From NCBI RefSeq assembly GCF_029201565.1, contig NZ_CP104002.1, positions 186,001 through 250,000 on the forward strand: 64,000 nt of DNA, read 5' to 3'. The DNA is from Devosia sp. SD17-2 (GTDB lineage: Bacteria > Pseudomonadota > Alphaproteobacteria > Rhizobiales > Devosiaceae). Under the pieces are notes generated by a model. The model was not told the origin of the DNA. It was given only the letters and a program-made list of their open reading frames with translations, and made no database searches. Below are positions 34,304 to 44,635 of this stretch, one piece after another; positions within the stretch are counted from its first letter, which is position 1, and each line of letters opens with the position of its first letter. The position numbers and the translations under genes are program-made.

Positions 34304-35020
34304 TCAGCGTGATTTCGTCTTGTTGCGCGCCGCCAGAGCGATGCCGGCGAGGTCGGGACGCCGCTCCTCGGTCAGCGCCAGCGATTGTTCATGGCGCCAG
34401 CGGGCTATCTTTCCGTGGTCCCCGGAGGTCAGGACCGCTGGGATATCCCGGCCCTCGAACTGCTGCGGCCGGGTATATTGCGGGTATTCGAGAAGGCCGT
34501 TTTCAAAGCTCTCTTCGTCGCGGCTGTCGAGCGCGCCGAGCACGCCGGGGATCAGCCGAACGACGGCCTCCAGCAGCACCATGGCCGCCACTTCGCCGCC
34601 GGCGAGTACATAGTCGCCGATCGAGATCTCCTCGAGCTGGCGGGCCTCTATGACGCGTTGATCGACGCCTTCAAAGCGGCCGCAGACGATGACAGCGCCG
34701 GGCCCGACGGCCAGCTGGTGAGCACGCTCCTGGGTCAGCGGTTTGCCGCGCGGCGACATCAGGATGCGCGGGCGCGGATCATTTTCCGGCGCAATCGTAT
34801 CGATGGCTTTGGCCAGGATATCGGCTTTGAGCACCATGCCGGCACCGCCGCCCGAGGGCGTGTCATCGACAGTGCGGTGGCGGTCGGTGGCAAAGTCGCG
34901 CAATTGCGTGGCCCTGAGCGACCAGAGCCCGTCGGCCATGCCGCGCCCGAGCACCGAGGCGCCCAGGGGACCCGGGAAGAGTTCGGGAAAGAGGGTGATG
35001 ATATCGGCTGAAAAGGTCAC
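34304..35020 (-). CDS. trmD: tRNA (guanine-37-N1) methyltransferase
   Basis: TrmD methylates G37 in tRNAs that read CNN and other codons, preventing frameshifts. The 238-residue product has the SPOUT trefoil-knot motifs [12 protein letters not shown] and [13 protein letters not shown], and the family N-terminal [14 protein letters not shown] and SPRGKPLTQ. It overlaps rimM by four bases, the usual rimM-trmD-rplS ribosome-maturation operon. Confidence 0.96.
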   Translation of the reverse strand: MTFSADIITLFPELFPGPLGASVLGRGMADGLWSLRATQLRDFATDRHRTVDDTPSGGGAGMVLKADILAKAIDTIAPENDPRPRILMSPRGKPLTQERAHQLAVGPGAVIVCGRFEGVDQRVIEARQLEEISIGDYVLAGGEVAAMVLLEAVVRLIPGVLGALDSRDEESFENGLLEYPQYTRPQQFEGRDIPAVLTSGDHGKIARWRHEQSLALTEERRPDLAGIALAARNKTKSR

Positions 35021-35553
35021 GCCGGCTCTTCCTCGCCCGGATCGGCGTCAAGCGGCGGGGAAATCACCAGGAACCCCTGGGCGATATGAATTTCCGGCAC
35101 CACCGCCTTGGTGAAGGGATAAAGGAATGTGTCGCCCGAACGCGGATCGCGCACCTCGAGCAAATCCCCGGCGCCAAAATTGGGCAGGGCGGAGACAGAG
35201 CCGATGCTGACGCCGTTTTCGAGCCGCGCATCAAGACCGATGAGGTCAGCGTGGTAGAAATCATCCTCGTCTTCGGGCTCGGGCAGCTGCGAGCGGTCAA
35301 TGAAGAGACTGACGCCATTGAGCAGTTCGGCCGCGTCGCGGTCCCGAATGCCTTTTAGGCGGGCGATCAGCACGGTCTTGCTGACCCGCGCCGCTTCAAT
35401 GGTGACGACGAGGCCGGCGCGATCGGTCTCGAGCGGGCCATAATCGGCCAGCGCTTCGGGGTCGCCGGTGAAGGAGGTGATACGCACTTCGCCCTTGATG
35501 CCGTGGGCGGCGCCGATCTTGCCCATGAGAATGCGGTTCTGTCCCGGTGCCAT
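35017..35553 (-). CDS. rimM: 16S rRNA processing protein RimM
   Basis: RimM assists maturation of the 30S head by binding S19. The 178-residue product has the N-terminal barrel ([20 protein letters not shown]) and the C-terminal PRC-barrel domain ending in a [18 protein letters not shown] segment. Length is normal. It is the first gene of the leftward operon and diverges from the small unknown gene at 35671. Confidence 0.93.
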   Translation of the reverse strand: MAPGQNRILMGKIGAAHGIKGEVRITSFTGDPEALADYGPLETDRAGLVVTIEAARVSKTVLIARLKGIRDRDAAELLNGVSLFIDRSQLPEPEDEDDFYHADLIGLDARLENGVSIGSVSALPNFGAGDLLEVRDPRSGDTFLYPFTKAVVPEIHIAQGFLVISPPLDADPGEEEPA

Positions 35554-35670
35554 GGCTCATAATTCCTGTTCTGGGGGGCATTCCTTTAGCAGGAGCGCGG
35601 CCGAGGGGGAATGTGGAACCTTGCAGGCCTGCCGTGCCTTTCTCAAGGCAAATGACAAAGGAGCGTCACC

Positions 35671-35985
35671 ATGTCCAGAATTCTCACTGATCGACAGGCC
35701 ATCCGGGAATGGGCCATCGCCCGTGGCGGCAATCCCATGCTGATGGATGTGCCCGATGGCAGCAGCGTGCGGACGGTCCTGCAACTGACCTTCGGCCAAT
35801 ATGCGCTCAATGCCACCGGCAATGATGGTCCGGATCGGGTTGATGGCTATCAGCTGGTGAGTTGGGAAGAGTGGTTTTCGGCGCTCGAGGCGGGCAATCT
35901 GGCCATCGAAGTGTCAGATGACCCGGCCGGCGGCAACGAGGCGGAATTCACCTTCGTGCCGCGCGACAAGGGTGCAGAGCTCTAG
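35671..35985 (+). CDS. conserved-looking protein of unknown function
   Basis: A 104-residue acidic protein starting MSRILTDRQAIREWAIARGGNPMLMDVPDG. It shows no transmembrane segment or known motif; the pattern RGGNP followed by an acidic, beta-like middle is compact and suggests a folded single domain. The ribosome site GGAG at 35661 supports the ATG. It lies between rimM (divergent) and an EVE-domain gene (convergent). I do not recognise it. Confidence 0.55.
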   Translation: MSRILTDRQAIREWAIARGGNPMLMDVPDGSSVRTVLQLTFGQYALNATGNDGPDRVDGYQLVSWEEWFSALEAGNLAIEVSDDPAGGNEAEFTFVPRDKGAEL

Positions 35986-35995
35986 TGGTAAGGTT

Positions 35996-36430
35996 TTAAA
36001 GCCCGCCCATCTTGCAGAGCAGGTTCCATTCCTCTTCGGAGACTTTTGAAACCGAGAGGCGGGAGAGTTTGACCAGTTCGAGCTCGGCCAGTTCCGGGGT
36101 CGCCTTGACCTCGGCGAGAGTAACCGGACGCGGGAAAGGCTTCACCGACTGCACGTCGACGCACTCCCAGACCACTTCGCCCTTGGCGTTGAGGTCTGCG
36201 GTGGTGTCGGGGTGGGCGGGAACCACGATTTTCATGATCCCCACGATCTCCTTGCCGATATTGGAGTGATAGAAGAAGGCGAGATCGCCCACTTCCATCG
36301 CCTTCATATTGTTGCGCGCGGCATAATTGCGCACGCCGTGCCATTCCTCGGCCTCGCCCTTTGCCGTCTTGGCAATGAGGTCGTCAAAGGAGAACACATC
36401 CGGCTCGGATTTCATCAGCCAATAGGCCAT
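35996..36430 (-). CDS. EVE-domain protein
   Basis: A 144-residue protein that is one EVE (PUA-like) domain: MAYWLMKSEPDVFSFDDL, EWHGVRNYAARNNMKAMEVGDLAFFYHS and GIMKIV are standard. EVE domains bind modified bases or RNA; the free-standing bacterial form has no proven role. Together with the YciI, gpsA and tsaD genes it forms a leftward cluster that is common in this order. Confidence 0.85.
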   Translation of the reverse strand: MAYWLMKSEPDVFSFDDLIAKTAKGEAEEWHGVRNYAARNNMKAMEVGDLAFFYHSNIGKEIVGIMKIVVPAHPDTTADLNAKGEVVWECVDVQSVKPFPRPVTLAEVKATPELAELELVKLSRLSVSKVSEEEWNLLCKMGGL

Positions 36431-36433
36431 GGC

Positions 36434-36727
36434 CTAGAGCTCCACTCCGGTGGTGTTGATGGCAATGCGCCAGCGTTTCACTTCGTAGCTGGCAAAGACT
36501 CCGGCCGGAACGAAGGGGTCGGCGGCAGCGATCTTTTCAGCTTCCTCAAGGTTTTCGGCCTCAAAGATCACCAGCGAACCCTCGGGCTGGTCTTCAGCAT
36601 TGAGCAGGGCGCCGGCATAGACCAGCTTCTTGCCCAGACTTTCGAGGTGCTGCAGATGCACCGGACGGTTATCTAGGCGGGCCTGCAGGGCGCCGGGGGC
36701 GTCCTTGGCGATCATGGCATAAAGCAT
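36434..36727 (-). CDS. YciI-family protein
   Basis: A 97-residue ferredoxin-like YciI protein: MLYAMIAKDAPGALQARLDNRPVHLQHLE is the typical N-terminus, and AAADPFVPAGVFASYEVKRW the C-terminal strand with the conserved aspartate. Members act as small enzymes or dimerising modules with unclear substrates. It lies between gpsA and the EVE gene, with gaps of 2-3 bases. Confidence 0.8.
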   Translation of the reverse strand: MLYAMIAKDAPGALQARLDNRPVHLQHLESLGKKLVYAGALLNAEDQPEGSLVIFEAENLEEAEKIAAADPFVPAGVFASYEVKRWRIAINTTGVEL

Positions 36728-36729
36728 TT

Positions 36730-37716
36730 TCAGTGTTCCCTCTTGAGCGGGCGGGACATCAGCCCCGCAACAATGGTGGCAATGTCGGCGCGGCCGGCGA
36801 CACATTCATCGACGGCATCAATGAGCGGAGAATCGACGCCCAGGCTTTTCGCCAGGGCGGCGGCAACCGGCGCGGTGGCGACGCCTTCGGCCAGCTTTGC
36901 GCCGCCGGCCAGAATGTCCTCGGTGCGTCGGCCAGCGCCGAGCGCCATGCCGAACTGGTAATTTCGCGACTGGACCGAGGTGCAGGTGAGGGTGAGATCG
37001 CCCAGACCGGCAAGCCCGGTCAGCGTATGGGCCGAACCGCCCATGGCTGCCACCATGCGGGCCATTTCAGCATAACCGCGGGCAATCAGCGCGGACCGGG
37101 CCGAAGCGCCAAGGCTGGCGCCTTCGACAGCGCCACAGGCCAGCGCATAAACGTTTTTGAGGGCTCCGGCGATTTCGACACCAATGCGGTCATCGGCGGC
37201 ATAGGGGCGAAAACTGGGCCCGGCGAGCGCTGCGGCAAGATCGGACGTCGCGTCGGCATCATCGCCCGCAAGGGTCACGGCGGTGGGACGACCGGCTGCC
37301 ACATCGGCGGCAAAGCTCGGGCCCGAAAGCACATAGGGGATGGCGAGCGGCGCCATATCGGCGAGGATTTCGCTCTGGCGCGCAAGGGTGCCCGCTTCCA
37401 GCCCCTTGGCCGAGAGAATCACCGGCTTTTGCGCCAGGAGATCAGGGTTGAGCGTCGAGAGCACAGTGCGTGTCGCCTGCGCCGGCACGGCCAGAATGTA
37501 GAAATCGGCAGCCCCGGCTTCCGTTACCCCGGTGATTCGGTCCGAGAGGGCGAGACCGGGCAGGGCGCCTTCATTGATATGGCTGGCGTTGAGTGCTGCG
37601 GCGCGTTCCGGGGTGCGCATCACCAGTTGGACGGAGCGACCAGCCATGGCAGCGGCTTGGGCGAGGGCAGTGCCCCAGGCGCCGGCGCCGATGACGCAGA
37701 CTGTATTAAGAGACAT
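36730..37716 (-). CDS. gpsA: NAD(P)-dependent glycerol-3-phosphate dehydrogenase
   Basis: GpsA reduces dihydroxyacetone phosphate to sn-glycerol 3-phosphate for phospholipids. The 328-residue product starts [17 protein letters not shown], the NAD(P) loop, and holds the catalytic lysine region [14 protein letters not shown] and the [11 protein letters not shown] helix. It overlaps tsaD by 11 bases, so the two genes are probably co-translated. Confidence 0.96.
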   Translation of the reverse strand: MSLNTVCVIGAGAWGTALAQAAAMAGRSVQLVMRTPERAAALNASHINEGALPGLALSDRITGVTEAGAADFYILAVPAQATRTVLSTLNPDLLAQKPVILSAKGLEAGTLARQSEILADMAPLAIPYVLSGPSFAADVAAGRPTAVTLAGDDADATSDLAAALAGPSFRPYAADDRIGVEIAGALKNVYALACGAVEGASLGASARSALIARGYAEMARMVAAMGGSAHTLTGLAGLGDLTLTCTSVQSRNYQFGMALGAGRRTEDILAGGAKLAEGVATAPVAAALAKSLGVDSPLIDAVDECVAGRADIATIVAGLMSRPLKREH

Positions 37717-38815
37717 TGGTGTTCACGTTCATATCAGGATCGTCGAGTGGCCAGCGCGGGCGGGCCGCTACGGTGAGCTTGTTTTCGGTGCCAAGGGCGA
37801 AGCGTTCCGCGCCGGCCCAGGCGATCATCGCGCCATTATCGGTGCAAAGCGCAATCGGCGGCACGATCAGCTGGGCGTCATGCTTGGTGCAAACGACGTC
37901 CAGTGCGGCAGCAATACGCTGATTGGCAGCGACGCCACCGGCCACGACCAGGCGCTTTTCCTGCCCCGGGAACAGCTCCGCGAACTTTTCCAGAGCCTGT
38001 CCAGCGCGCGTTTCGATCACCACAGCAACCGTATCCTGGAAGCTCGCGGCGATATCGGCCGCGTCCTGGTCGCTGAGCGGCGCCAGCGCCTCGGCCTGCA
38101 GGCGCACGGCCGTCTTGAGGCCGGAGAATGAAAAGTCGAGCCGGGCTTCACGCAGTAGCGGGCGCGGGAACTTGAACCGCTTGGGGTCGCCCCTCTTGGC
38201 GATGGCTTCCACAGCCGGCCCGCCGGGGTGACCAAGGCTCAAGAGCTTTGCCACCTTGTCGAAAGCCTCGCCGAGCGCGTCGTCAATGGTGCCGCCCCAA
38301 CGCTCGTAGTCACCGACGCCGCGTACCAGCACGAACTGGCTGTGCCCGCCCGAGACCAGCAGCATCAGATAGGGAAATTCGACCCCATTGGTCAGCCGCG
38401 CCGTCAGCGCATGGCCTTCGAGGTGATTGACCGCAAGCAGCGGCTTGTCGAGCGAAGCGGCCAGCGCCTTGGCTGTGGTGAGGCCCACCAGCACGCCGCC
38501 GATAAGGCCCGGACCGGCCGTCGCGGCAATGGCATCGACCTCAGAAAGCTCCATTCCGGCCTCGTCCAGCGCCTGGGCGATGATGTGGTCGAGCCATTCG
38601 ACATGGGCGCGCGCGGCCAGTTCGGGCACGACCCCGCCAAAGGCGGCGTGCTCGTCGAGCTGGCTGCGGACAACATTGGAACGAATGACGCCACGTCCGG
38701 ATTGATCCCGTACGACGATGGATGCGGCGGTTTCGTCGCAGCTGGTCTCAATGCCCAGAATGGTGGCTTGTGCTTGCCCGGTCACGGCGAGTGGTCTACT
38801 CCCATCAGCGAGCAT
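37706..38815 (-). CDS. tsaD: tRNA N6-adenosine threonylcarbamoyltransferase
   Basis: TsaD transfers the threonylcarbamoyl group to A37 of ANN-decoding tRNAs. The 369-residue product has [13 protein letters not shown] at its N-terminus, the metal site [12 protein letters not shown], and [13 protein letters not shown] with the nucleotide loop. The start is uncertain: ATG 38815 (used) or GTG 38785, which gives 359 residues, closer to the family start. hemC is divergent with a very short gap. Confidence 0.93.
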   Translation of the reverse strand: MLADGSRPLAVTGQAQATILGIETSCDETAASIVVRDQSGRGVIRSNVVRSQLDEHAAFGGVVPELAARAHVEWLDHIIAQALDEAGMELSEVDAIAATAGPGLIGGVLVGLTTAKALAASLDKPLLAVNHLEGHALTARLTNGVEFPYLMLLVSGGHSQFVLVRGVGDYERWGGTIDDALGEAFDKVAKLLSLGHPGGPAVEAIAKRGDPKRFKFPRPLLREARLDFSFSGLKTAVRLQAEALAPLSDQDAADIAASFQDTVAVVIETRAGQALEKFAELFPGQEKRLVVAGGVAANQRIAAALDVVCTKHDAQLIVPPIALCTDNGAMIAWAGAERFALGTENKLTVAARPRWPLDDPDMNVNTNVS

Positions 38816-38841
38816 ATCGCCTACACTAGGACGGACGGACA

Positions 38842-39780
38842 ATGCAATCGTCAGCCCCCTTCGCCCGGATCGGAACGCGCGGCAGCCCTTTGGCGCTGGC
38901 CCAGGCCAAACTCGTGCGCGAACTGATCGCAACCGCCCATGGGGTTGCCGAAGAAGAGATCGAGATCGAGGTTTTTTCCACTGGAGGAGACCGAAGCCAA
39001 GCCTCCAATGTCAGCCTGTCGACCATGGGCGGCAAGGGGGTCTTCACCAAGGAGATCGACGAGGCCCTGCTTTCGGGCCGAATCGATATCGGCGTGCATT
39101 CGAGCAAGGATGTCGCCACCGGCCTGCCCGAGGGCATGCTGCTGGCCGCCTTTCTTGAGCGCGAAGACGTGCGCGACGCCTTCATGTCGGTCTCGGTGAA
39201 AGAAATCGACAGCCTGCCCGAGCGGGCGCGTTTCGGCACGTCGTCCATTCGCCGCGCCGCCCAGGCAAAGCGCCTGCGGCCTGACCTCGAAATCGTGCCG
39301 TTCCGCGGCAATGTGCATACGCGGCTGCAAAAGCTGATCGATGGCGTCGCCGACGCGACGCTGCTGGCCATGGCCGGCCTCAACCGGCTGGAGGAAGCGC
39401 ATCGGGTGACAGCTGTGCTGTCGCCCGAAGATTTCATGCCGGCCCCGGCGCAGGGCGCCATCGGCCTTGCCATCCGCACCGGCGACGCGCGCTTTGCCGA
39501 TGTCGTCGCCCCGCTCGATCATGCCGCAACCCATTCGGCCATTGCGGCCGAGCGCGCCATGTTGGCGGTTCTCGATGGCTCGTGCCGCACGCCGGTTGGC
39601 GCGCTCAGCGCGGCGTCGAACGGCGTCTTCTCGCTCAAGGGCGAGATTCTCAGCCTCGACGGGCAGACGACGTTCCGCGCCGAAGGCAGTGACAGCGATC
39701 CGCTCCGTCTCGGCGAACAGGTCGGTCGTGAGCTCTTGGCCCAGGCCGGTCCGGACTGGCTCTCCCAGTGGCAGGGTTGA
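38842..39780 (+). CDS. hemC: hydroxymethylbilane synthase (porphobilinogen deaminase)
   Basis: HemC polymerises four porphobilinogens on a dipyrromethane cofactor. The 312-residue product has [20 protein letters not shown] (active-site Asp), [22 protein letters not shown] and the cofactor cysteine in [12 protein letters not shown]. It opens a four-gene heme operon hemC-hemD-mitofilin-hemY and is divergent from tsaD. Confidence 0.96.
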   Translation: MQSSAPFARIGTRGSPLALAQAKLVRELIATAHGVAEEEIEIEVFSTGGDRSQASNVSLSTMGGKGVFTKEIDEALLSGRIDIGVHSSKDVATGLPEGMLLAAFLEREDVRDAFMSVSVKEIDSLPERARFGTSSIRRAAQAKRLRPDLEIVPFRGNVHTRLQKLIDGVADATLLAMAGLNRLEEAHRVTAVLSPEDFMPAPAQGAIGLAIRTGDARFADVVAPLDHAATHSAIAAERAMLAVLDGSCRTPVGALSAASNGVFSLKGEILSLDGQTTFRAEGSDSDPLRLGEQVGRELLAQAGPDWLSQWQG

Positions 39781-39784
39781 GCCC

Positions 39785-40513
39785 ATGCTGATGCTGGTGA
39801 CCCGCCCCGAGCCGGACGCGCAGTCGAGCGTTGCCCGCCTTGATGCGTTGGGGATCAAGGCGCTGGCGGCGCCGCTCATGGTGCGCCGCACCCTGACGCC
39901 AAGCCTGCCGCCCGCCGACGGCTTTACCGCGCTCGCCGTGACCAGCACCAATGCCCTCAGGGCATTGGCCGATCAGGGCGCGCTCGACAATTACCGGCAC
40001 CTGCCGGTCTTTGCCGTGGGCGATCGCACGGCCCATGAAGCCCGGCAGATGGGTTTTGCCGATGTGAAGGCTGCGGCTGGAACGCTCGAAAGCCTCGTCA
40101 CCCTCATTGCTCTCGCGCGCATCGAAGGTCCGGTATTCTATCCGGCCGGAAAACATCTCAGCGGGGACATGGCCCATGCCCTTGCCCCGCACGGGCTGAT
40201 GGTGGTCACCGCTACCATCTACGACATGGTCGCCCAGGCTGAACTGCCGGCGGGCGTGCCCGAAAAACTCGAATCAGGGGAAATCTCTGCGGTGCTGGTC
40301 TATTCCCAGCGTACGGCCGAGATTTTCTGTGCCGCCACACCGGCCCTTTCGCCGGCAGCCCGCGAAAAGCTTGCGCTGATCTGTATGTCGGAAAAGGTCG
40401 CACGGCCGCTCTTGGCCAACCACTTTACCCGTGTCCATCTGTCGGATCACCCCGATGAGGACGCAATGATGACGCTGGCGCTGGCTTTTGCCCGAGAGCA
40501 AACTGGGCCATGA
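39785..40513 (+). CDS. hemD: uroporphyrinogen-III synthase
   Basis: HemD closes the linear tetrapyrrole with inversion of ring D. The 242-residue product starts MLMLVTRPEPDAQSS, keeps the ALAVTSTNALRAL and VYSQRTAEIF segments and has the usual two-domain length. The family is poorly conserved, so the call rests on motif pattern and on the position immediately after hemC (four-base gap). Confidence 0.9.
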   Translation: MLMLVTRPEPDAQSSVARLDALGIKALAAPLMVRRTLTPSLPPADGFTALAVTSTNALRALADQGALDNYRHLPVFAVGDRTAHEARQMGFADVKAAAGTLESLVTLIALARIEGPVFYPAGKHLSGDMAHALAPHGLMVVTATIYDMVAQAELPAGVPEKLESGEISAVLVYSQRTAEIFCAATPALSPAAREKLALICMSEKVARPLLANHFTRVHLSDHPDEDAMMTLALAFAREQTGP

Positions 40514-40531
40514 TCGGTAACTGGAGGAAGG

Positions 40532-41842
40532 ATGCCCATGGCTGACCCCAAGGAAACGCTGACCCCACCGACCGACCCCAAGCCCGCCCGTTCCGCAGCG
40601 GTGAAGCCGCCCGTGCTGGAAGGCACGGCGCGTCCTGCGACGGGCGACGCAAAGTCTGGCGAGACCAAGCCCGGTGACACCGCGTCCGGCAAGAAGCCCG
40701 ATCCGGCCGAGGCGACCAAGGCTGCCGGCACTCCGCCGCCGAACCCGCCAAAACCCGTGCCGCCCCCCGCACCGAGCCGCCCGACATCGTCGAGCCCGGG
40801 GTGGCTGGCCGGTATCTTGGGTGGCGTGATCGGTCTTGGTGGCGCCTATGGGCTTGCCGCGCTCGGCTATTGGCCAGCGGCCAGTATCGAGGCCCCGGCA
40901 CCAGTGGCTGACCCGCGCGTGGCGCAGATCTCGACGGCCCTGCCCGAGCTGCAGACCGTCACCGACACCATCCAGAGCGAGCTGTCCGTCCTCACCAACC
41001 GCGTCGGCGTGCTGGAAAGCGCTCCGCCGCCCGAGACAACGACCGCCGAATCACCTGTGGCACCTACCGCCCCGGCAGTTGCCGACACGACCCAGCTCGA
41101 CGCGCTCAGCGCAGAGATATCAGCACTGCAGGCCCGTCTCGACGACATGGCCGCGCAAAGCACTGAATCTGCAGATGTGAGCACTGATTACGCGGCCCAA
41201 ATCGCCGCGCTGCAGTCCGGTCTCTCCCAGTTCGAAGAGGAGGCCAATCGCCTCCGCACCGAGATTGACGCGATTGGTGGCCGGGTCGGCACGCTTGAAA
41301 CCGAAAAGCAGGCGAGTGCCGTCGCTGAACAGAACCAGGCCCGCCTGCCGCTCATTCTTTCGAGCTTCGAGGCGGCTTTCGCCAATGGCCGGGACTATGC
41401 CGACGCCCTGCGCGCGGTGGACACGGCCCTCCCGGATCTCACCGTACCGAGCCTCGTTGCCGCCAATGCTGCTTCCGGCATCAAGCGGCCGGAAGTCATC
41501 GCCGCCGAATTCAACGCGATCCTGCCCGACATGCTTGCGGCCCGCCCGCTCGAAGGCAGCGAAGGCTGGCAGGGCGCGACCGCCGACTGGTTCCGCGGCA
41601 TCATCGCGCTGCGCCCGACCGGCGAAGTTGAAGGGAATGATCCCGAGGCGATCATCGCCCGGCTCGAAGCTGCGCTGGCCCGTCGTGATTTCGGCGCCGC
41701 CGCCCAGGAATTTTCGCAGCTTCCCGAACCCATGCAGGCAGCCGCCGGTTCTGTGGCGAGCGACATCGCCGCCCAGGCCGAGGCCTCAGCCTTCCTCACC
41801 GATCTGCGTCAGACCGCCCTCAGCCAAGGAGGCGCGTCTTGA
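40532..41842 (+). CDS. mitofilin-like inner-membrane protein
   Basis: A 436-residue protein with an N-terminal Pro/Ala/Lys-rich region (about 85 residues), a membrane helix WLAGILGGVIGLGGAYGLAAL at about 90-111, a coiled-coil region with ALSAEISALQARLDDM and ALQSGLSQFEEEANRL, and a C-terminal helical domain like that of mitofilin (Mic60). The gene between hemD and hemY is conserved in alphaproteobacteria, where the protein is proposed to shape membranes, including cytoplasmic-membrane folds. Confidence 0.8.
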   Translation: MPMADPKETLTPPTDPKPARSAAVKPPVLEGTARPATGDAKSGETKPGDTASGKKPDPAEATKAAGTPPPNPPKPVPPPAPSRPTSSSPGWLAGILGGVIGLGGAYGLAALGYWPAASIEAPAPVADPRVAQISTALPELQTVTDTIQSELSVLTNRVGVLESAPPPETTTAESPVAPTAPAVADTTQLDALSAEISALQARLDDMAAQSTESADVSTDYAAQIAALQSGLSQFEEEANRLRTEIDAIGGRVGTLETEKQASAVAEQNQARLPLILSSFEAAFANGRDYADALRAVDTALPDLTVPSLVAANAASGIKRPEVIAAEFNAILPDMLAARPLEGSEGWQGATADWFRGIIALRPTGEVEGNDPEAIIARLEAALARRDFGAAAQEFSQLPEPMQAAAGSVASDIAAQAEASAFLTDLRQTALSQGGAS

Positions 41843-43224
41843 TCAGGCTTGCACTCTGGATCGTCTCGAGCCTCGTTATTGCAGCGCTCGCCGCCTGGAT
41901 CATGGCGCTGCCCGGCACATTGACGCTCGAAATCGCCGGCTATCGCATGCAGCCGCGTCTTGGCACGGCGGTGGTGCTGTTTCTCGTCACCGCCCTTGTG
42001 GTCATCGTCATCTGGACGTTGATCCGACGCATTCTCATCGCGCCCAAACTGATGGCGATCCGCCGCGCCGCCAAGAAGCGTCAGCAGGGCGTCGATGCCC
42101 TGTCCAATGCCTTCATCGCGCTAGAGGCTGGTGATCCCGGGCGCGCCCGGGCCCTTGCCAAGGAAGCGCAGGCCCGCCTTCCCGATAATTCTGCCGCCCG
42201 CCTTCTCGAAGCCCGCGCCGATCTGGCGCTCGGCGACATGCCGGCCGCCCGCGAGCATTATCGCGCCCTGATCGCCAGCGAGAACACCGCGCTTGCCGCA
42301 CTTGCCGGGCTTTATGATCAGGCCAAGGCACAGAGCCGGCCCGAAGCCGCCTTGACCTTTGCCCGCAAGGCGCTGGCGCTCGCGCCGGACAGCCAATGGG
42401 CGTCAGGCGCGGTGTTCGACGATCTGGTCAAGCGCGGCCAATGGGCCGAAGCCGTTGCCATGGTCAATCTCGAGGCCGCCGGCAGCCGCGAGGACAAGGC
42501 CAGAAAGCGTCGCCGCCAGGCGGTGATCGAGACGGCCCGCGCCCGCGAGACGGAAACCAGCCAGCCGCTGATGGCTCTCGACCATGCCAATACGGCGCTG
42601 AAACTGCTGCCCGATTTCGTCCCGGCGGCACTGATCGCTGCCCGCGTCCACATCAACCAGGGCGAATCACGCAAGGCGATGAGCCTCTTGCGCCGCATCT
42701 GGCGTGCCACCGGCCATCCCGATATCGCCGCGCTCTATGCCCATGCCCAGCCCGGCGCCTCGGCCGTCGAACGCCTCAAGCGTGTGCGGGAAATCATCGA
42801 AGTGCCGGCGCCCCATCGGGCCGCCGCCATGGTTCTGGCCCGCGCCGCCATCGATGCCTATGACTGGCCGCTGGCCCGCGAGGTGCTGACGCCCTTTGCC
42901 GGAACCGACGCCACCCAGGCCATTGCCGGGCTCATGGCCGAGCTCGAAGAGGGCGAACATGGCGATCAGGGCAAGGCCCGCGAATGGCTGACCCGGGCGA
43001 TGCGGGCGCCGCGCGATCCGGTCTGGACCGCCGATGGTCTCATCAGCGACGAATGGGAGCCGGTTTCCCCGGTCACCGGGCGGCTCGATGCCTTCGAGTG
43101 GAAGGTGCCGGTGTCGAGCACGGTTCGCGCCAGCGCCCTTGCCGCACCGGCGGACAGCGCTTCGCGTGAATTGGCCGTAACAGACAACGTCTTGCCTCTT
43201 GCGCCTTCTGAAAACCCTCAGTAA
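41839..43224 (+). CDS. hemY: HemY-type TPR membrane protein
   Basis: A 461-residue protein with two N-terminal membrane helices (residues 1-30 and 45-68) and a long TPR domain: repeated patterns such as ALEAGDPGRARALAKEAQARL and RLLEARADLALGDMPAAREHY. HemY homologues are needed for normal porphyrin metabolism but their molecular role is unclear; this is not the oxygen-dependent protoporphyrinogen oxidase of Gram-positives. It overlaps the mitofilin gene by four bases. Confidence 0.85.
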   Translation: MIRLALWIVSSLVIAALAAWIMALPGTLTLEIAGYRMQPRLGTAVVLFLVTALVVIVIWTLIRRILIAPKLMAIRRAAKKRQQGVDALSNAFIALEAGDPGRARALAKEAQARLPDNSAARLLEARADLALGDMPAAREHYRALIASENTALAALAGLYDQAKAQSRPEAALTFARKALALAPDSQWASGAVFDDLVKRGQWAEAVAMVNLEAAGSREDKARKRRRQAVIETARARETETSQPLMALDHANTALKLLPDFVPAALIAARVHINQGESRKAMSLLRRIWRATGHPDIAALYAHAQPGASAVERLKRVREIIEVPAPHRAAAMVLARAAIDAYDWPLAREVLTPFAGTDATQAIAGLMAELEEGEHGDQGKAREWLTRAMRAPRDPVWTADGLISDEWEPVSPVTGRLDAFEWKVPVSSTVRASALAAPADSASRELAVTDNVLPLAPSENPQ

Positions 43225-43260
43225 AAGACGCCCATCCAATCGGACCCAAGGGTCCGCAGT

Positions 43261-43336
43261 GCCGCTTTAGCTCAGTTGGTAGAGCACATCATTCGTAATG
43301 ATGGGGTCAGGTGTTCGAGTCACCTAAGCGGCACCA
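43261..43336 (+). tRNA. tRNA-Thr(CGT)
   Basis: A 76-base cloverleaf: acceptor GCCGCTT with AAGCGGC then discriminator A and an encoded CCA; D arm TAGCTCAGTTGGTAGAGCA; anticodon arm CATCA-TTCGTAA-TGATG with anticodon CGT at 43294-43296 (reads ACG); T arm with GTTCGAGTC. It lies 36 bases after hemY. Confidence 0.97.
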
Positions 43337-43477
43337 TTTTCCTTCTGAAATCCTTGCTGTTTTCACCGCGCATTTTCGGCTGCGTTTCAGGTCGGCCATA
43401 CAGACAGGATGCCGGAACGAAAGGTGTACGCCCTGGCAGTACGTGCTATGGGTGTGCTCGCTTGTGAAGGATAGGTC

Positions 43478-43711
43478 ATGCCGACGTTGTATTTTGTCCA
43501 GGGGTTCAGGCAGAAGGGCCGGAAGCTTGAGCCGGACCAGCCCCAGCAATTGAAGACCCCAGAGGCGGCCATTGCTTCGGCTGAACGCATTGCGCCGTCC
43601 CGGGCGGGCGTGTGGGCCTATTCGGCAGACGTCGATGTCGAAGCCGATACCTATGACGAGCCCAGGGTTCTGTTCAAGGCCGGAACTCTGCCGGCAGGCG
43701 TGGCGGACTGA
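43478..43711 (+). CDS. small protein of unknown function
   Basis: A 77-residue protein starting MPTLYFVQGFRQKGRKLEPDQPQQL, with a short middle helix EAAIASAERIAP and an acidic beta-like end. The ribosome site AAGGA lies 8 bases before the ATG. No motif is recognised; the size and order of charged patches resemble small uncharacterised proteins often seen singly in rhizobial-type genomes. It is the only gene between tRNA-Thr and the N-acyltransferase. Confidence 0.55.
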   Translation: MPTLYFVQGFRQKGRKLEPDQPQQLKTPEAAIASAERIAPSRAGVWAYSADVDVEADTYDEPRVLFKAGTLPAGVAD

Positions 43712-43756
43712 TCATTTTGCCCTCAGCGAAATGATCAAACGGCCCCAAAAACCTCT

Positions 43757-44512
43757 TCATCCCGCTTTTTCGAGTTCTTCCAGCCGCTGTGCCAGGCGCG
43801 CCGTTGGCGCGATCGCCGGTATGTTGGGCTGTCCGGTGCCGAACAGGGCCTGACGCTCTTCCGGCGTTGACATGAAGAACGGATAGCGGCGGGCCACCAT
43901 GTCCCGGATCACCGGCACTTCCGCGGCATAGAGCTGCATGGGAAAGGCCAGATTGGCATAGGTCCGCTGGTCGCCGAGCGGCTTGGCGCCAAAGATGCGG
44001 CGATAGAAGGCCGTGTGCTCGGGCCGGACGGCGGACATGCAGTAGACCACCGGGAAATATTCGCAGGCCATGGCCGCCAGCCGCAACGTCAGATAGGGCA
44101 GCGCCGGATAGGCCAGCGAGGCATCGAAATCGGCGGTAAAGCGACCGGGATCGATGAAGCCGCGCCCCGCGTCGAGATGGGGCTGCAAGATGTCGGGCCA
44201 GACAGACATGCAGGGCGAATTGGGTGTCTCGGCCGTCACGTGATGGAAACGCAGCGAGCTCACCAGCCGGTCATCGATATAGACGCCGAAACAATGGCAG
44301 TTGGGCAGATCGTCGAATTCGTCCCGCGTGACCCCCTGGGAGTTGAACGGAATGAAATCCTCGCGCCGATAGGCCTCGTAACGCAGGCGATAGACCGGAT
44401 CGAACTGGTCCTTGTCGGACACTTTCCGGTAGCGCACCCGATCGAGCAAATCGATCAAGGTCATCGCAAAACGCGATGATGCGCCACCTGTCTGTTCGGT
44501 TGCCTCACTCAT
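43757..44512 (-). CDS. autoinducer-synthase-like (GNAT/FeeM) N-acyltransferase
   Basis: A 251-residue protein of the acyl-homoserine-lactone synthase / N-acyl amino acid synthase superfamily. Residues 25-50 (RVRYRKVSDKDQFDPVYRLRY) resemble the acyl-carrier contact region; DEFDDLPNCH, then SSLRFHHV and FIDPGRFTAD give the conserved acid and arginine positions seen in LuxI-like folds. The C-terminus has AMACEYFPVVYCMSAVRPEHTAFYRRIFGA, a GNAT-like end. Product and substrate are unknown. GGGGGA precedes the ATG at 44512. Confidence 0.65.
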   Translation of the reverse strand: MSEATEQTGGASSRFAMTLIDLLDRVRYRKVSDKDQFDPVYRLRYEAYRREDFIPFNSQGVTRDEFDDLPNCHCFGVYIDDRLVSSLRFHHVTAETPNSPCMSVWPDILQPHLDAGRGFIDPGRFTADFDASLAYPALPYLTLRLAAMACEYFPVVYCMSAVRPEHTAFYRRIFGAKPLGDQRTYANLAFPMQLYAAEVPVIRDMVARRYPFFMSTPEERQALFGTGQPNIPAIAPTARLAQRLEELEKAG

Positions 44513-44635
44513 TACACATCCCCCGAAAGCCATCCGGAGGTTAACCCTTTGTTGATTATAATCGCATGACAAAAATTCTGGCCGGCACGGGCGCTTGGCC
44601 TCGATCCAGAGAATTGTTGCAATAATTATAGGGTG

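Noticed and set aside
44235-44246. CGTCACGTGATG, a possible further parS site in the N-acyltransferase gene
   Set aside because: Only the central TCACGTGA is kept; the flanking bases do not match the consensus.
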